From contig CM055106.1 of NCBI GenBank assembly GCA_029204225.1, positions 39,585,827 through 39,649,826 of the forward strand: 64,000 bases of DNA. The letters are read 5' to 3'. Numbering within the stretch: position 1 is the stretch's first letter; each line of letters begins with the position of its first letter. Below are positions 1 through 15,550 of this stretch, one piece after another. A program made the translations under genes and the position numbers. Origin of the DNA: Diphasiastrum complanatum. Lineage: Eukaryota; Streptophyta; Lycopodiopsida; Lycopodiales; Lycopodiaceae. The notes under the pieces were generated by a model that saw nothing but the letters and a program-made list of their open reading frames with translations, was not told the DNA's origin and did not search any database.

Positions 1-1035
1 GTACATGCGGCATAGAAAAACAGGTTGTCTTTCTTTGAAGTTCTTTTGTTTGTACGAACCTAAATTGTGTTACATCGTATGTTTGCAAATATGTTGTATC
101 TGAGAAAAAATTGTGCTTCATATGAAAAATTGGATGGAAACAATTGTTTTAATATGCAATCTACAAGGTCAACCTAGAATTTAATGGAGGGAGCTATCTG
201 GATTAAGAATTGTATTTTGTTGTTACTCTAAAAGATAATCTCTACTTAACAAAGATAATTTCTACTAAACATGTGAAAGATTTTATGTAAAAATTCTTAC
301 TGCAAAAAGGTTATGTTAGATGGTAAATTAGCTGGCCTCATACAGTAGTTATAACATGGTAAATTAGATGGCTTCATACCACAGTTTTATGACTAACAAT
401 ACTCCAAATGACAGTGCAGTCGTTAATATTCTCTCTTGAATGGATACATTGCTAACACTGCACCTTCTTGGATTCGTGTATTATTTTGTTAGATGCCTAA
501 CTCAATTTCATAAATTTAATTGCAAGAAGTATGCTAGATTGAATGTAGATCATGCCGTTGATACAAAAAAAAAGACAACCACCACAACATCATCTTAATA
601 GCATTGAAACCAATAAAGACAAGTACAAAGCATCATGGAAATTGTAATGATATATGGATTCAACACAGGATCATTCTCAACAATTACATTCACAAAGGAG
701 AGTGGCTATTTTCCAGATTTTATGCAATGCAAGATGAGTATAAAGATCCATTCAATGATAGAACTTGATTACATCAAAAGTTAACTAAACTATCTTGTGA
801 AGTCCTCTACTCTTCTAACTAGTTTGGCTAAGTCATCTTTATTTTAGATATTTTGGAGGGGTCTAAACAGGGATCACTTTATGTTTAATGATTTAAATAG
901 ATACTTTTGGCATAGTTACCAAGGAACTCATTCCCACTCCTTGAGAATGCATTCCTGGACACAAGGAACTTTTGAGAACTCATTCCCACGTTCCCAAGCA
1001 CAAGGAACAATGTGTTCCATCTATTTTGCATTTCA

Positions 1036-1036
<1 letters not shown>

Positions 1037-1080
<44 letters not shown>
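1037..1080. repeat. (AT)n microsatellite
   Basis: About 22 uninterrupted AT units. The first kilobase before it holds no feature that I recognise. Confidence 0.97.
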
Positions 1081-1084
<4 letters not shown>

Positions 1085-1289
1085 TTCTTGTGAGTGCCCT
1101 TTGTTGACGGGCAATGGCGGCCGATCTAGTCGACGGCCGATGATTTGGAACGGGTGATGATTTTTCGATGATTTGGAAATTTAGTATGTCCTCGTTGACG
1201 GGTGGAAGAATGATGTGTGTACGTGGTCGAAGTGTGCCAGCCGACATGTCGCATTGTTTGGGAGGGGGAGGCATTTTTTGGGAGGGGGA

Positions 1290-1765
1290 GGGGAGTGTCG
1301 CATCTCGAAAATGGCCCAAAAATACCTTGAAAATGGCCCGAAAATATCTCGAAAATGGCCTGAAAATATCCAAAAAATACCTCGAAAGTGTCGAGTGTCG
1401 AGAATACCTCAAAATAATTTTCTAGAGGGGGGGCCTCGAAAATTTCGCGAAATTGGCCCTCGAAGAATGCGACACTAACCCTCGAAAAAAATGTGACACT
1501 CGCCTCCTTAGCAAAACTACCTCAAAAATCCCACGAAAATTTCAAAAATCTTAAGAAAATACCTCAAAAATATCTCAAAAATGGCCCGAAAACACCTCGA
1601 AAACGGCCCGAAAATACCTCAAAAATGGCTCGAAAATACCTCGAAAATCCCTCGAGAATCCCGCGAAAATTTTGAAAATCTCAAGAAAATATCTCGAAAA
1701 TACCTCGAAAATGGCCCGAAAATACCTCAAAAATGGCCCGAGAATACCTCGAAAGTGTCGAGTGA
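1290..1765 (+). repeat. Short tandem repeat, TCGAAAATGGCCCGAAAATACC type
   Basis: About 20 degenerate units of 17-22 bp (CCTCGAAAATGGCCCGAAAA and variants). Open frames across it are repeat artefacts. Confidence 0.8.
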
Positions 1766-2155
1766 CAGTTGCACGACAGTTTCGAGTGTCGTGACAGTTT
1801 CGAGTGGCGGGTTTGCGACTGTTTCAAGTGTCTTGTTCGTGACAGTTTCGAGTGTTGAGTTTCACGACAGTGTCAAGTGTCAAGTGATTTTCGAGTGTCA
1901 AGTTTCGCGACAGTTTCAAACTCGAATGATTTTTGTTCGCGACAGTGTCTTGTTCATGACAGTTTTGCGCGAGTGTCATGACAGTTTTGAGTGGCGGGTT
2001 TGCGACTGTTTCGAGTGTCTTGTTCGTGACAGTTTCGCGATAGTTTTGAGCATCATGTTCACGACAATTTCGATCTTGATCTCAACAGTTTAAGACTCGA
2101 ATGATTTTCGTTCGCAACAATTTATTGTTCGTGACAATTCCGCGACAGTTTCGAG
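1766..2155 (+). repeat. Short tandem repeat, GACAGTTTCGAGTGTC type
   Basis: Degenerate units of about 16-40 bp built on CGTGACAGTTTCGAGTGTC directly follow the previous array. One 44-bp stretch (about 1801-1845) recurs near 1991-2030, indicating a higher-order duplication. Confidence 0.75.
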
Positions 2156-3188
2156 TTAAACTTTGCACCCTTGATAGGGCACTACGCCTTGTTCAATGAT
2201 GCAAGGTAGATACAACGTAAGAGCAAGACATAAAGATGTCGAAGGATATAATACATATAGCGGAACCTTAAAGTTGTTATCTGTATCTTGAGACCATAAA
2301 ACATAGAAATTGTTGATGATACACAGCGGAGGAGGAGCAGAACTCCATCTCTTCTTTTATATAAAAGATATGTACATCTCAAAATTGCTAAGAGAATTAT
2401 TGCTACTATCAATCTCGCTATAACACCTCCTCTCGACTGATGATTTTTGCCAGTAGGTGCAGCAGAAAAGCCTGCACACAAAACACCAAAAAGTAAGTCT
2501 GACAGTAAGTCTGTAGGGCTTCTAGTTGTGCATACAACTCAGGTATGTATGTAGCTCAGGAGTCCTTAATTTGTGCTTTGTGATCGCCCTGATGCTGCCT
2601 TTTGAAAACAACTTACAGCCAAGTTTGGGTTTTTTTTCTCTTTATAGATTTGGGTTTTTGATTTGAATCATTTTTTGCCAATTTTGGCTCACAAAACAGG
2701 CATCAGAGACCAAGCATTCAGTGTTTTGAACGATTCATGATATGTCAAGGCCAAATGAGTATACAATTTTTGGTCAAGCCAAGATCATTCATCGAAGATG
2801 CCATATATTTATATAATATCTTCTAGGATAGCACCAAATTATCCTATCCTATGCCTGAGAGCTAAACATGTACCACCCTTTTTTTCTTAAACCTTTATAA
2901 AACATTGTGATGATCTTGCACATCAAACCTGAATTGTAAGCTTGCCTACTTAAGCTGAGAGAAATTCCCAAAGTATAACCAAATCTCATCTGATTCAACA
3001 AAGCACTTACAGTATTCAATGGAATATGCTAAAATCAAATTAAAAAACAGTCATATTAAAGCAACCATTACAAAATACTTGCTTTAAAAAAAAGAAAAGT
3101 ATCAATTACACGAGAAATTGAGCAATTGAATATTTGAAATTGTCAATAAACCAGAACTGCTTGATGCCTCATGGATTTCAGCTGCGAT

Positions 3189-3189
<1 letters not shown>

Positions 3190-3268
<79 letters not shown>
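3190..3268 (+). repeat. (GA)n microsatellite
   Basis: About 39 uninterrupted GA units. No transposon end was recognised on either side. Confidence 0.97.
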
Positions 3269-3271
<3 letters not shown>

Positions 3272-4244
3272 GTCCGCAAGATCCTGGCTACTGCCACAAC
3301 AACCATTCTAAGCTACCTAGTCGACTGTTCGAAAGCGCAGGAGGTCGAACAGAAATTAGTCCCACCTACAACGTCCGCAGACTTCAATGCATCATATTGA
3401 CCAATGGAAATCTGACACATACTCTATGTTGAAATCATTCACTCAGTAGTCCCTTCAAGATTATTAGAAAAGTGCTGAAACTAATTCAAACAGCCAAGGC
3501 TCACGCCGCTTGGTATCAAGATGAGCATGAGCACGGAAAAAAGGATAAAAAGCTCCTAGCTGATACCATCGTGTCAACAACTCCGGATTTTCAAAAAAAC
3601 CCTCCAACATCAGCCCCTGAAAATGTCAACAAAGATGAGCTGAACTGTTTGAAACAACTTGACTTGAATATTTACATATTTTACAAACCACTTTGTTCAT
3701 TTCTTTCAACTTTATAAATAGCAAACCACCATCACAACAGGATGAATCAACTCACAAGGAAAACCAAAGAAACGACCATAAGCGTCAACTTATATCAGAT
3801 ATCCATATGTTGAACTATTGAAAAAATGTGAGGATTAGGCGAGGTGTTGAACCGTGCCTGCCAATGAATGCAATCCCAGTGAGACCTAATGTTAGTATCA
3901 TCGGAACAGAAGCTCGCAAATGATTCCAATCTGCCGTGTTATCACCTGTCCAAACAGGCCCTACTCTCTGAGTGCCAGCAAAAAAGGCTCTAGATAGTAC
4001 AAAAAAAGGCCTGTCATTTCCATCACCTCGTCACAAAAGACCCTCTGCTGAAGCCATATGAAAGTAGTAACTATAAGCATTGTGTATGTCCTGGTCCTCT
4101 ACACCCCCATAATGCAAATTATCTTTGGGCATGCTTGCATGCACAAAAACCCACTCAAAAAAGGAATATTAACATACCGTCCAGAAACGTGGACAATATA
4201 TTTCAGGTACTTCCAAAAGAACATGGCCGAAGAAGGGGGGCGGG

Positions 4245-5120
<876 letters not shown>

Positions 5121-5231
5121 ATTTTTTTTCAAACGACATTTTTTAGCATTTGCCTTTGCAAAAGCGTGACATTTTTTGCGGGCAGAGCGTGACATTTTTT
5201 ACGACTAAAACACACAATCTCTCTCTAAAAT

Positions 5232-5233
5232 AG

Positions 5234-5304
<71 letters not shown>

Positions 5305-5360
5305 TACACACACACATATGTGTGTGTGTGTATGTGTGCGCGTGCGTGCATGTATATATA
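5232..5360. repeat. (TA)n followed by (CA)n/(TG)n microsatellite
   Basis: (TA)n at 5232-5285, then CACA-rich and TGTG-rich stretches that are partly complementary (about 5286-5330). Confidence 0.95.
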
Positions 5361-6324
5361 TACCTTATTTATGAGTTGCTCAGAAAATTGAAGCATTTTA
5401 CTTTTTATCATTTTCTGTTTCAAATGAACACATGGCATTCCCACATTTCAGCGCTTTAAAAAATGTGCCTTTTCCCAAAGGTCCATACATTCCCTCGTTC
5501 TCATTCCTTGGCTGCTATGGTTTTTGAGCCAAACAAGGCTACATGGATATTTCTTAGCCATATGCTGCTAAGTTTTAGCACATGAGCCTTACCCTATTCA
5601 AACATTTTTGTCCTGAAAAATGAAGTATATTTAGTTAAAAATATTATGTTTATCAACTTGTAACATTGAGCAGGTATTTGTAAGAGATGACATATCTTTC
5701 AAAGTAACCCTAGTAAATTCTTTTTCATTAACCTTTGCTCCACGAGCTTGCTCCTACACATTCAAATATCACTAAAGGAGAGATTGATGATGGATACTTT
5801 TCTTGAGAAGCATGCAACTCTTTAGGGATTGATAGGTTGCAAGTATCAATATCCTCAGTTGTGTACTGATAAAAACATCAAGAATAGAGATTGTGATATT
5901 GGAGACAGTTCAAGAACAATATGCAACATGTGACAGTCTTTTTTTCATAATAACTGAAAGTTTATGGACCAAAATCAACTTTAATTAGTTGTAGATATCC
6001 TTGGCACTATATGGTCAATGATTATGTAATGTACATTTACACGTGAAAAATCAATCACTTTTCCAAGAGTGTTCTTCAACACCGTACAACCATGTCTCGA
6101 AGAAAAATTTTGCAAGTAGGTACCATAAGTTTCAGAAAATATATATTTTTCTCTCATGTAAATGCTTTATTGCTCCTTTCGTCTAAATACCATTAAAAAT
6201 CTTCAACGACTTCTTTGTTTGTAACTCAATACTTTCCAATTACTAGGTCAATTTTTACAGTGATATATAGTTGGGGCACACATAAAAATTCAAGCAATCA
6301 AAAATTTAGTGGGGGATGCCCTCT

Positions 6325-8127
<1,803 letters not shown>

Positions 8128-8129
8128 GC

Positions 8130-10703
8130 ATGCTTGAAAAAATTTATATGGAACTTTCAAACTATGTTGAACGAATTGCTGCTGAGGAAAAATTCTGTAA
8201 TACGCATATTCAAAAAGTATTTGCTTGCCTAGAAAAAGAAAATAGTGACTCCTCAATTGATACCCATGTCCCTACTACTGCTCCTACTTCACCTCACCCT
8301 TTGATTTTTACCGAAGACCTTGATGAAGACAATGCTTCTCAGTTAGAGTCTTTCTCACAAGAAATCTGTGATGTGGGAAATTAATCTGCCTTTGAATTTT
8401 GTCAAGCCAATAGCTGCCAAGTACCATTGGTACCTAGTCGTGTCATTGAGTTTAAATCTGCAAAAACTGCTTATAAACTTTGGAGCCTTCCTTCTATCAA
8501 CTTCCTTGCACCTATCTCTATTGAGCTCTGGATCGCTCTTGCTCATCTCACTGATGTAGAAGTCCAAGCATGCAAGCTTGCTGCTTTGCATAAGAATCCT
8601 TCTTTTGATACTCTTATTGCCTTTGATACTGTTATCAAGATGAGTAGATTTGAACCTTCAAGATGTCCTTCTGAGCAAACCTGGGCTAGAACTAGAGGCC
8701 ATTTTGACACTGACTTTAACAGAATGAACCTTCATTAAGCTAGAATCTGGAACTGGAAAAGACCCTTCTTTAAGTGCAGATGCGGTGATAAGTGCAAAAA
8801 CAATTCTTCTATCATTTGGTTTGATCACTCTATCTGGTATATAATGAATAATCTTTCCATTTTCTTTCTTGGTGCGTCTATGCAAAATCAGCTTAATGCC
8901 TTCTTCCATTGGTTGCATAAACCTGCTAGAGAGGTTGTCAAGTCCCACATTGTCTTTTTGTATATCCGATAGTACATAATTGATGCTGCCAGGCATGTTG
9001 TCTCGATGGATATTAGAATTATTAGAAGCAAAGATTTAAAAAATGACTTGAACAAAGGACTTAATCACATCCCATTGCTCCAGTCTAATATAAATGAGCT
9101 AGCTTTAGAACTTTATCGTGGATGGTTTGAATTGGCAAGTTTTTTACCTACTTATCAAAATATTGATCATGAGACTGTTATGAAACATGCTCTGATTTGC
9201 AAAGATGTTGTAACAAACTTTTTGAAAAATACCAAGTGGCTACATGGAAAAAGTATTATGAATAAAAAACTTACAAATGCCATTGATGAGCGTAATTGGA
9301 TTACTACCAATCAATATGTGAATGGTGTGGATAGGGGTCAACATAACCCATGTTTTATGTGCATCTATTTTCTAACAAATTTGGCTTTGGTTAGATTGTC
9401 GAGTCCAGATTTTGCCCCGTTTCCAAAAGAAAATGATAATACACTAGACATGGCTATGATTAAGATCCGAGATACTTTTGCTACTAAAATACCTGATTTT
9501 TTAATAGGAAAAGAAGAATTACCTTTCTTACTTTGTACTTTCAAAGCACATAAAAATGCGTTCAGATGGATTATAGATGCACATGACTGCTATTTTTCTA
9601 AAGTGGCCATGTTTATTTTCGGAGCTCTTGGTATGCTGACTCCTCTCCTTATCGAGAGAGCAGGCCTTAAGGCAACTTCATACCGGAGTATCCTAAATGT
9701 GGATACCAACCTATTCTGGCAGTGCGATTCATCCACTGAATTTTATCTTAATGTGCCTAACAAAATCACTTCGATGTGGTCTACTGACATCGCGAAATGC
9801 TATGAAAATATCCCTCTTAATGGTCCTGACGGACTAAAAATAATAATGCGGAGAATGATAGGGTATGCATTCAAGTCTTGTAAAAACAAAAAACTTGCCT
9901 ATCAGTGAAAATTGAGCCTTAAGCAATTTGTTTGGAAATGAATTACTAATCAAACTGATAATTGGACTGTGATTGACATGGAACCTTTTTGCCAATATAA
10001 TGACATATTGATTGACAATTGCATAGTAAGATTAGGAAACAGGACTTGGAAACAGGTCTGTGGTATTCCTATGGGTTTTGCCTATTCCCCTACATGGTGT
10101 AACTGGTATCTGTCATTCTTTGAGTTACATTTTATGAAAAGACTTGCCAGACTTGGAAAGGTGGAATACCTACGTGTCTTTAAGCATACTTTCCATTATA
10201 TTGATGATATTTATTTCATAAACAACACAGATGCTCTTGTATTTCTAGACAGGGAGCAAGCTCGTGTCGATGATAATGCCTTATGGATCTATCCCTTGGA
10301 ATACCTCACCATAGAAAATCAAGACGCTTTGGATAATATGGTCAATTTTTTGAATACTACCACTACCTTTGATTCTCTTTCATGTAAATTTCATATGAAA
10401 AAATTTGACAAGCAAAGGGAACTTCCGTTCTCGTTTTTCCAATATATACACTTAACTACCAATAGGCCGATTATAAACTCATATAAAGTTATTATCGCTC
10501 AAATTATTGTTGCCATGTACTGTTGTAGCAAACATGATACTTTTATGGATGAGGTCGGAAACATTGTTCTTGCTTTTCAAAGTAATGGCTTTATGAGAGG
10601 AAGATTATATGAGATTATAAACAACCTATTCTTACACAATTTGTTCCCTGGACTCAAGTTTACTTTACCAAAAAATGCTAGATTTCTTTTGGTGGGCAGT
10701 TAG
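8130..10703 (+). pseudogene. Penelope-like reverse transcriptase with five in-frame stops
   Basis: One frame of 858 codons runs from ATG 8130 to the stop at 10703 without any frameshift. It is interrupted only by stops at 8382 (TAA), 8736 (TAA), 8970 (TAG), 9906 (TGA) and 9939 (TGA). N-terminal residues show a Cys cluster (FKCRCGDKC, about 8762-8790). The RT part (9006 onward) has TDIAKCYENIPLN (block A, catalytic Asp), CGIPMGFAYSPTWCNWYLSFFE (block B) and HYIDDIYFIN (block C, YIDD), then the basic and thumb-like region to RFLLVGS. This spacing suits Penelope-like/telomerase-related RTs rather than LTR, L1 or group II RTs. I see no GIY-YIG endonuclease motif on either side. Two stops correspond to CAA codons in the copy at 54.4-54.7 kb, consistent with C-to-T decay. 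The family call comes from motifs only, without a database search. Confidence 0.72.
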
Positions 10704-10768
10704 CACTCCATCTCAGGGGTGCTAACTGCCTCTTGAGAGACTTTGCTAGCTGTGGGTATGATTGGTGG

Positions 10769-10907
<139 letters not shown>

Positions 10908-12644
10908 CTCTCTTATGTACATATATCGCTTTATTTGCTTCACAAACCTCTGTGGAATGTAAATGTCGCATACTAACCTTATTGGCTAGTGGTGGCAAAA
11001 AAATGCCTTACTATGATAAAAGATCCCACTCAATAGAAAAAGTTTTTTTAAAAAAAAATGGTGGAAAAGTTGTGAATCTTTCAATGGCCAAGATCTATGC
11101 ACATTATGGACAGTCAATCTAATGGTGAGCAGCAATTTGCACTTAGTACACGTAAGTGTCCTCTGGTTCTATAAAGAGGGAATTCACACAACCCTATTCA
11201 CTTTCCCTCATGTTGTCTTGCTCTCTCTCTCTCTCCCCCTCATTCTTGCTTTCTTGGTGCTCTACCGTACGGTGATTGTGATTGAAGAGAACGTTCGTGG
11301 ATGCTATTGGAAGAACAATCGTATTGCAAACAAAGGTAAGAACGTTTTGAATGGTAGCTCGCTGATAAGGAAGCATGCATGCTAAGGATGAATGCTCACA
11401 GAGTGTTGTGATAACTGTTGTGTAGTAGCAAGGTTTGACTGGCATATTGGGATTGGATAATACTACAAGCAATCGTTGTCCCAGCAGACAAACGTGGGCA
11501 ATTTTTCAGGTAATTTTCAACCTTTTTTGGCTTATGAAAAGCGCTGGATAGCAAACCAACGATTGAATATCATTATCAACTTTTTTGAAAAGTGTTTAGT
11601 CGCTGGTCAGCGCCCTCTCTGATGCGGGTCTGGCCGCTGGCCAGCACTGGTTTTCTGAGTATTAACGCTTGAACTTCAACGATCTACCATATGCTCTTTG
11701 TATGAGCAATGTTGCTTGCATTTTTCAATACGTAATGCGTTAAAAAATGCAATGGAGCACTGTCTTTCCAGTTGGTTTCTGGATTTACTAGAAGCTATAG
11801 CATGAATATGGTTGATAAGAATGCTCTTACTATACTCGATTGGCTGTTTGTACGTAGTATTGTTACATACGATTGCTCTTTTGGTTTGATAAAGAGGATG
11901 ATGGGATATGTCTCTGATAAACTAGTATTATGATGGTTGTGATTACCAAAAATAAGTAGTAAAAAGGTGGTCGGATATGCTAATATGCTCTTGAGTAATA
12001 GCGATTGCCATTGCTAATAATCTGTATATGGTGGGAAATGCTCTCGAAGAATGAAAGGCTATACGATTGATCTACGGATAAGTAAGTAGCTAGCTACTGA
12101 TAATGACTCTGTCAGGCTTCAAGAATACTCTATACTTAATCCAATACCTTCGGTGTGAATGCCTTAACATGTGGGTGATTCGTTTAAGCACCTGAAGATG
12201 GATAGTTCACAAGAGATGACTTCAACTCTCTTCAGGTATGACGCTCTACAGAATATCACCAATACGGTGGGTGACCTAACTTGGTACCATGATTTTACTC
12301 ACGTAGTTATGATGATTTGCAAACCTTGCGTGTAATGTCTTTCTAAGTAATAAATCCAGTATAGGCTGATCCTGCATGTGCAGTATGGTAACATGGGCGT
12401 GAGTTGAATTTTTTTTTTTTGTTGTTTTCTGCATCCAATGTCCGGTTAATATAAGCAAAGTCAAATAATTATATAGAGCTCGACCATGGTACACTTGAAT
12501 GGCATGGATTTGCCCAAGTTGTTCGGCGCTTGGACTTCTGGTAAACTGATACGGGAGGCTTGTGGGGGCTAGTATAGCACGCTCTAGTACCTACATCTGT
12601 GACCATCGCCCAGTCTCTATCCATCTGTGTAATGAAAGATAGCT

Positions 12645-12770
<126 letters not shown>

Positions 12771-14799
12771 ATGGATGCTTTCTTGTTTAAATTTACCTTG
12801 CTTCGCTAAAACATGATTGGGAAACACTGGACACACCACCAATCCCCCCCCCTTTGTTAATAAAGGTTTTAACCCCTTCACTTGCACTTTCACAAGAAAA
12901 GTTTTTTTTAAAAAAAATGAGAAGTTTCCACCCTCAATTTTGAGATTTTTAAATTTAAAAAGCCTAAAAGAGGGAAAGGACCTTTCCCACCTAAATGTGA
13001 CCTTCCAAGAAACCATTATATAATCATGCAATCTCTACACTTGTTCCTCACAATACTTCAAAGAGCTCTCGACTTCTCACACAAAGCTGATGCGCCCTAC
13101 CGGTTCGTCTCTCTACGAAACTATTGCAATGTATGTCCTCTTTACTTCTACTCCTCGCAAAGATACATACCTCTCTCTCATGCTAATAAGCAATAGATAC
13201 TATGTCCTCTTACTTCTCTTTGCACTATGGATACTATCCATCATATGGAGAGATTTTACATGATAATATACATGCTTGGGGTGGCGTTGTCCACTGACCA
13301 AGCTTTTTTTTTGGTAAAATGAAAGTATCCATCTACCTAAAAAAGACAACGATGGACCATCTCCTCTCTTCTTTTCTCTAAAAGGATACTTCCGTAGCAG
13401 CGATGAGGTATTGGCCATATGTAGACAGCTCGCTATCTTCTCAAGAAGTAGCGATGATACACACTCTCTTCAAAATTTTAGAACTGGACCGTTGACAACG
13501 GACCCTCAGGATTACTTTTTACATAAGGTTTTCTCCTGTCCAGCGATGGACAGTAGGTCCTCTTCTTCATAATAGAAGGTTCAAAAGTATGTTAGATCAT
13601 TCATTGCTCCAGCGATGGATTATGTGGTAACTTTTTCATGATTGAATGGAAAACTTTCTGTAATATTCCTCGATGTCGCAATGATGAACAATATGATAGT
13701 TTCATTGCTTTTATTTGTTTACCTACAAAAATGATTACGGGATTCATTAATGTATGTATGTGATGACTTGCTCTCAAACTGAATGGCTTTCTAAGCATTC
13801 AAGATAGCTAATAAAATAGTCTCATCAGTGAACACCTTCTTCAATGTTTTTATGACTATGTAGCATCCTTTTTGATACTACGACATACTACAGTTTACTC
13901 TTTGGTTCGAATCCGAACCATGCATTATATACTCCTTGAAAAAGGTACACGAACTATCAAAACACTGAATGGAATACCTGCTTGAACATGCTTTAACAAC
14001 TACATGCATATTTTGGATGTGTGGATATAAATATGAGATAAAAAATAGTTTCTTTTGGTTGTGATCTAAAGAGAAACAAGGTTTTCATTGCGGATACACC
14101 ACGACATCCTCTCAAGAAGGCTCGTCTGCAAACATCCAGGTACTACTTCTCGTTATTGATTCCTACGCAGCACGAACAAAGTACGGGACGTTTTAGTTCC
14201 TTATATCTTAATACGTGTGTTTCTTTTTTAAAAAAAAAATGACTAAATTAAAAGATTCTAGATCCATAAAGCTAAATTATTTAATTGATTCTTTATGGAT
14301 TTGCCCTAATACCAACACATGTGTCCACACCAAGTCTTTTGGCTTAGAAAACTAAAAATGGTTCAAACTTTTCATACTCTTCCATGACTAAAAATGAACT
14401 GATAAGGACTGACTGATCGTAAGTTGATCAGCATGGCACTTGCCCTGATACGGTGATATAATGGCTTGGCTTATCGCTAAAACAATGTTTGTTTGGGAAG
14501 ATTGGACTATGATTCAAAATGCTATTCAAAGATGTTAAAGTAGTATAACGACTTTTGGACATGAATAACAACTGACGCTCAGCTATGACACATGTCTTCC
14601 TCACTAAACTAACTTGTGTGGTTTTGTTTTGTGGGATTTTGGCAGGTATCAGCTGGATGTCTTGAAAGTGGTTATGCTTTATGGTGTTTTCTAGTATTGT
14701 ATTTTATTTTTCAGCTATACTTTACCTTGTTGGATTATGAATAAAGACTTTTAAAAAACTTCAGTCTTGCTTTGTCAAGAGGAACTAAGTGCAGTCTTG

Positions 14800-14943
<144 letters not shown>

Positions 14944-15014
14944 ACAATATCATGGATCGATCATTAAGTTTCATTAGTAGGCTTTCTTTCATCGTTCACT
15001 TCTCTTGAGAAGAT

Positions 15015-15250
15015 CAACCTCTTGAGGAGAAGATCTAGAGCCATACTTTAGTAAAAATATCCGCTGTCATATCTTGCGTTCGACACAGTACTGCAAGTCA
15101 ACCTCTCTGTCAAGAACTTTGTTTCTAACATAGTGATACTTAATTTTAATGTGCTTACTCCTAGAATGAAATCTAGGCTTGGCTGATAAAGCAATGGCAC
15201 TTTGATTATCACAAAATAGAATTGTTAGAGCATATTTCCATTCTTTTATG
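15015..15250 (-). pseudogene. Small Copia RNase H C-terminal fragment
   Basis: The minus strand reads ILFCDNQSAIALSAKPRFHSRSKHI, then KIKYHYVRNKVLDREVDLQYC and, past a frame break or stop, ADIFTK. This is the conserved C-terminus of Copia RNase H. Nothing else of the element is recognisable on either side. Confidence 0.8.
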
Positions 15251-15465
15251 GGCCCTACCCTCAATGCACATGAATGTATATATGTGTGGGGAGATGCACT
15301 TTTCCCATACATAAACAAAAGTTATAACTAAAAAATGTGTCAAAAGAGGATGTATGGAGTAGGCACCCCATACATCCTCAATTTTTAGTTCAAAAAATGT
15401 GTATGCATGGGTGAGAGGAGGAGGATGCATGGGTCTCCTCAGCCATGCATACAAAAGTGTAAGTA

Positions 15466-15472
<7 letters not shown>

Positions 15473-15549
<77 letters not shown>

Positions 15550-15550
15550 C
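15473..15550. repeat. (AT)n microsatellite
   Basis: About 38 AT units with one G interruption near 15536. Confidence 0.97.

Noticed and set aside
885-1412. 175-codon minus-strand frame and overlapping frames
   Set aside because: They run through (AT)n and a tandem repeat. Tyr-Ile runs and no family resemblance indicate an artefact.
3134-3432. Open frames of alternating Arg-Glu
   Set aside because: They are translations of the (GA)n tract. The same applies to Arg-Glu or Ser-Leu frames at 4.1-4.6, 6.8-7.1, 10.7-11.1, 12.6-13.0, 14.7-15.0, 17.7-18.0 and 44.1-44.3 kb.
5286-5340. CACA/TGTG stretches as a possible regulatory hairpin
   Set aside because: Simple microsatellite slippage explains the partial complementarity.
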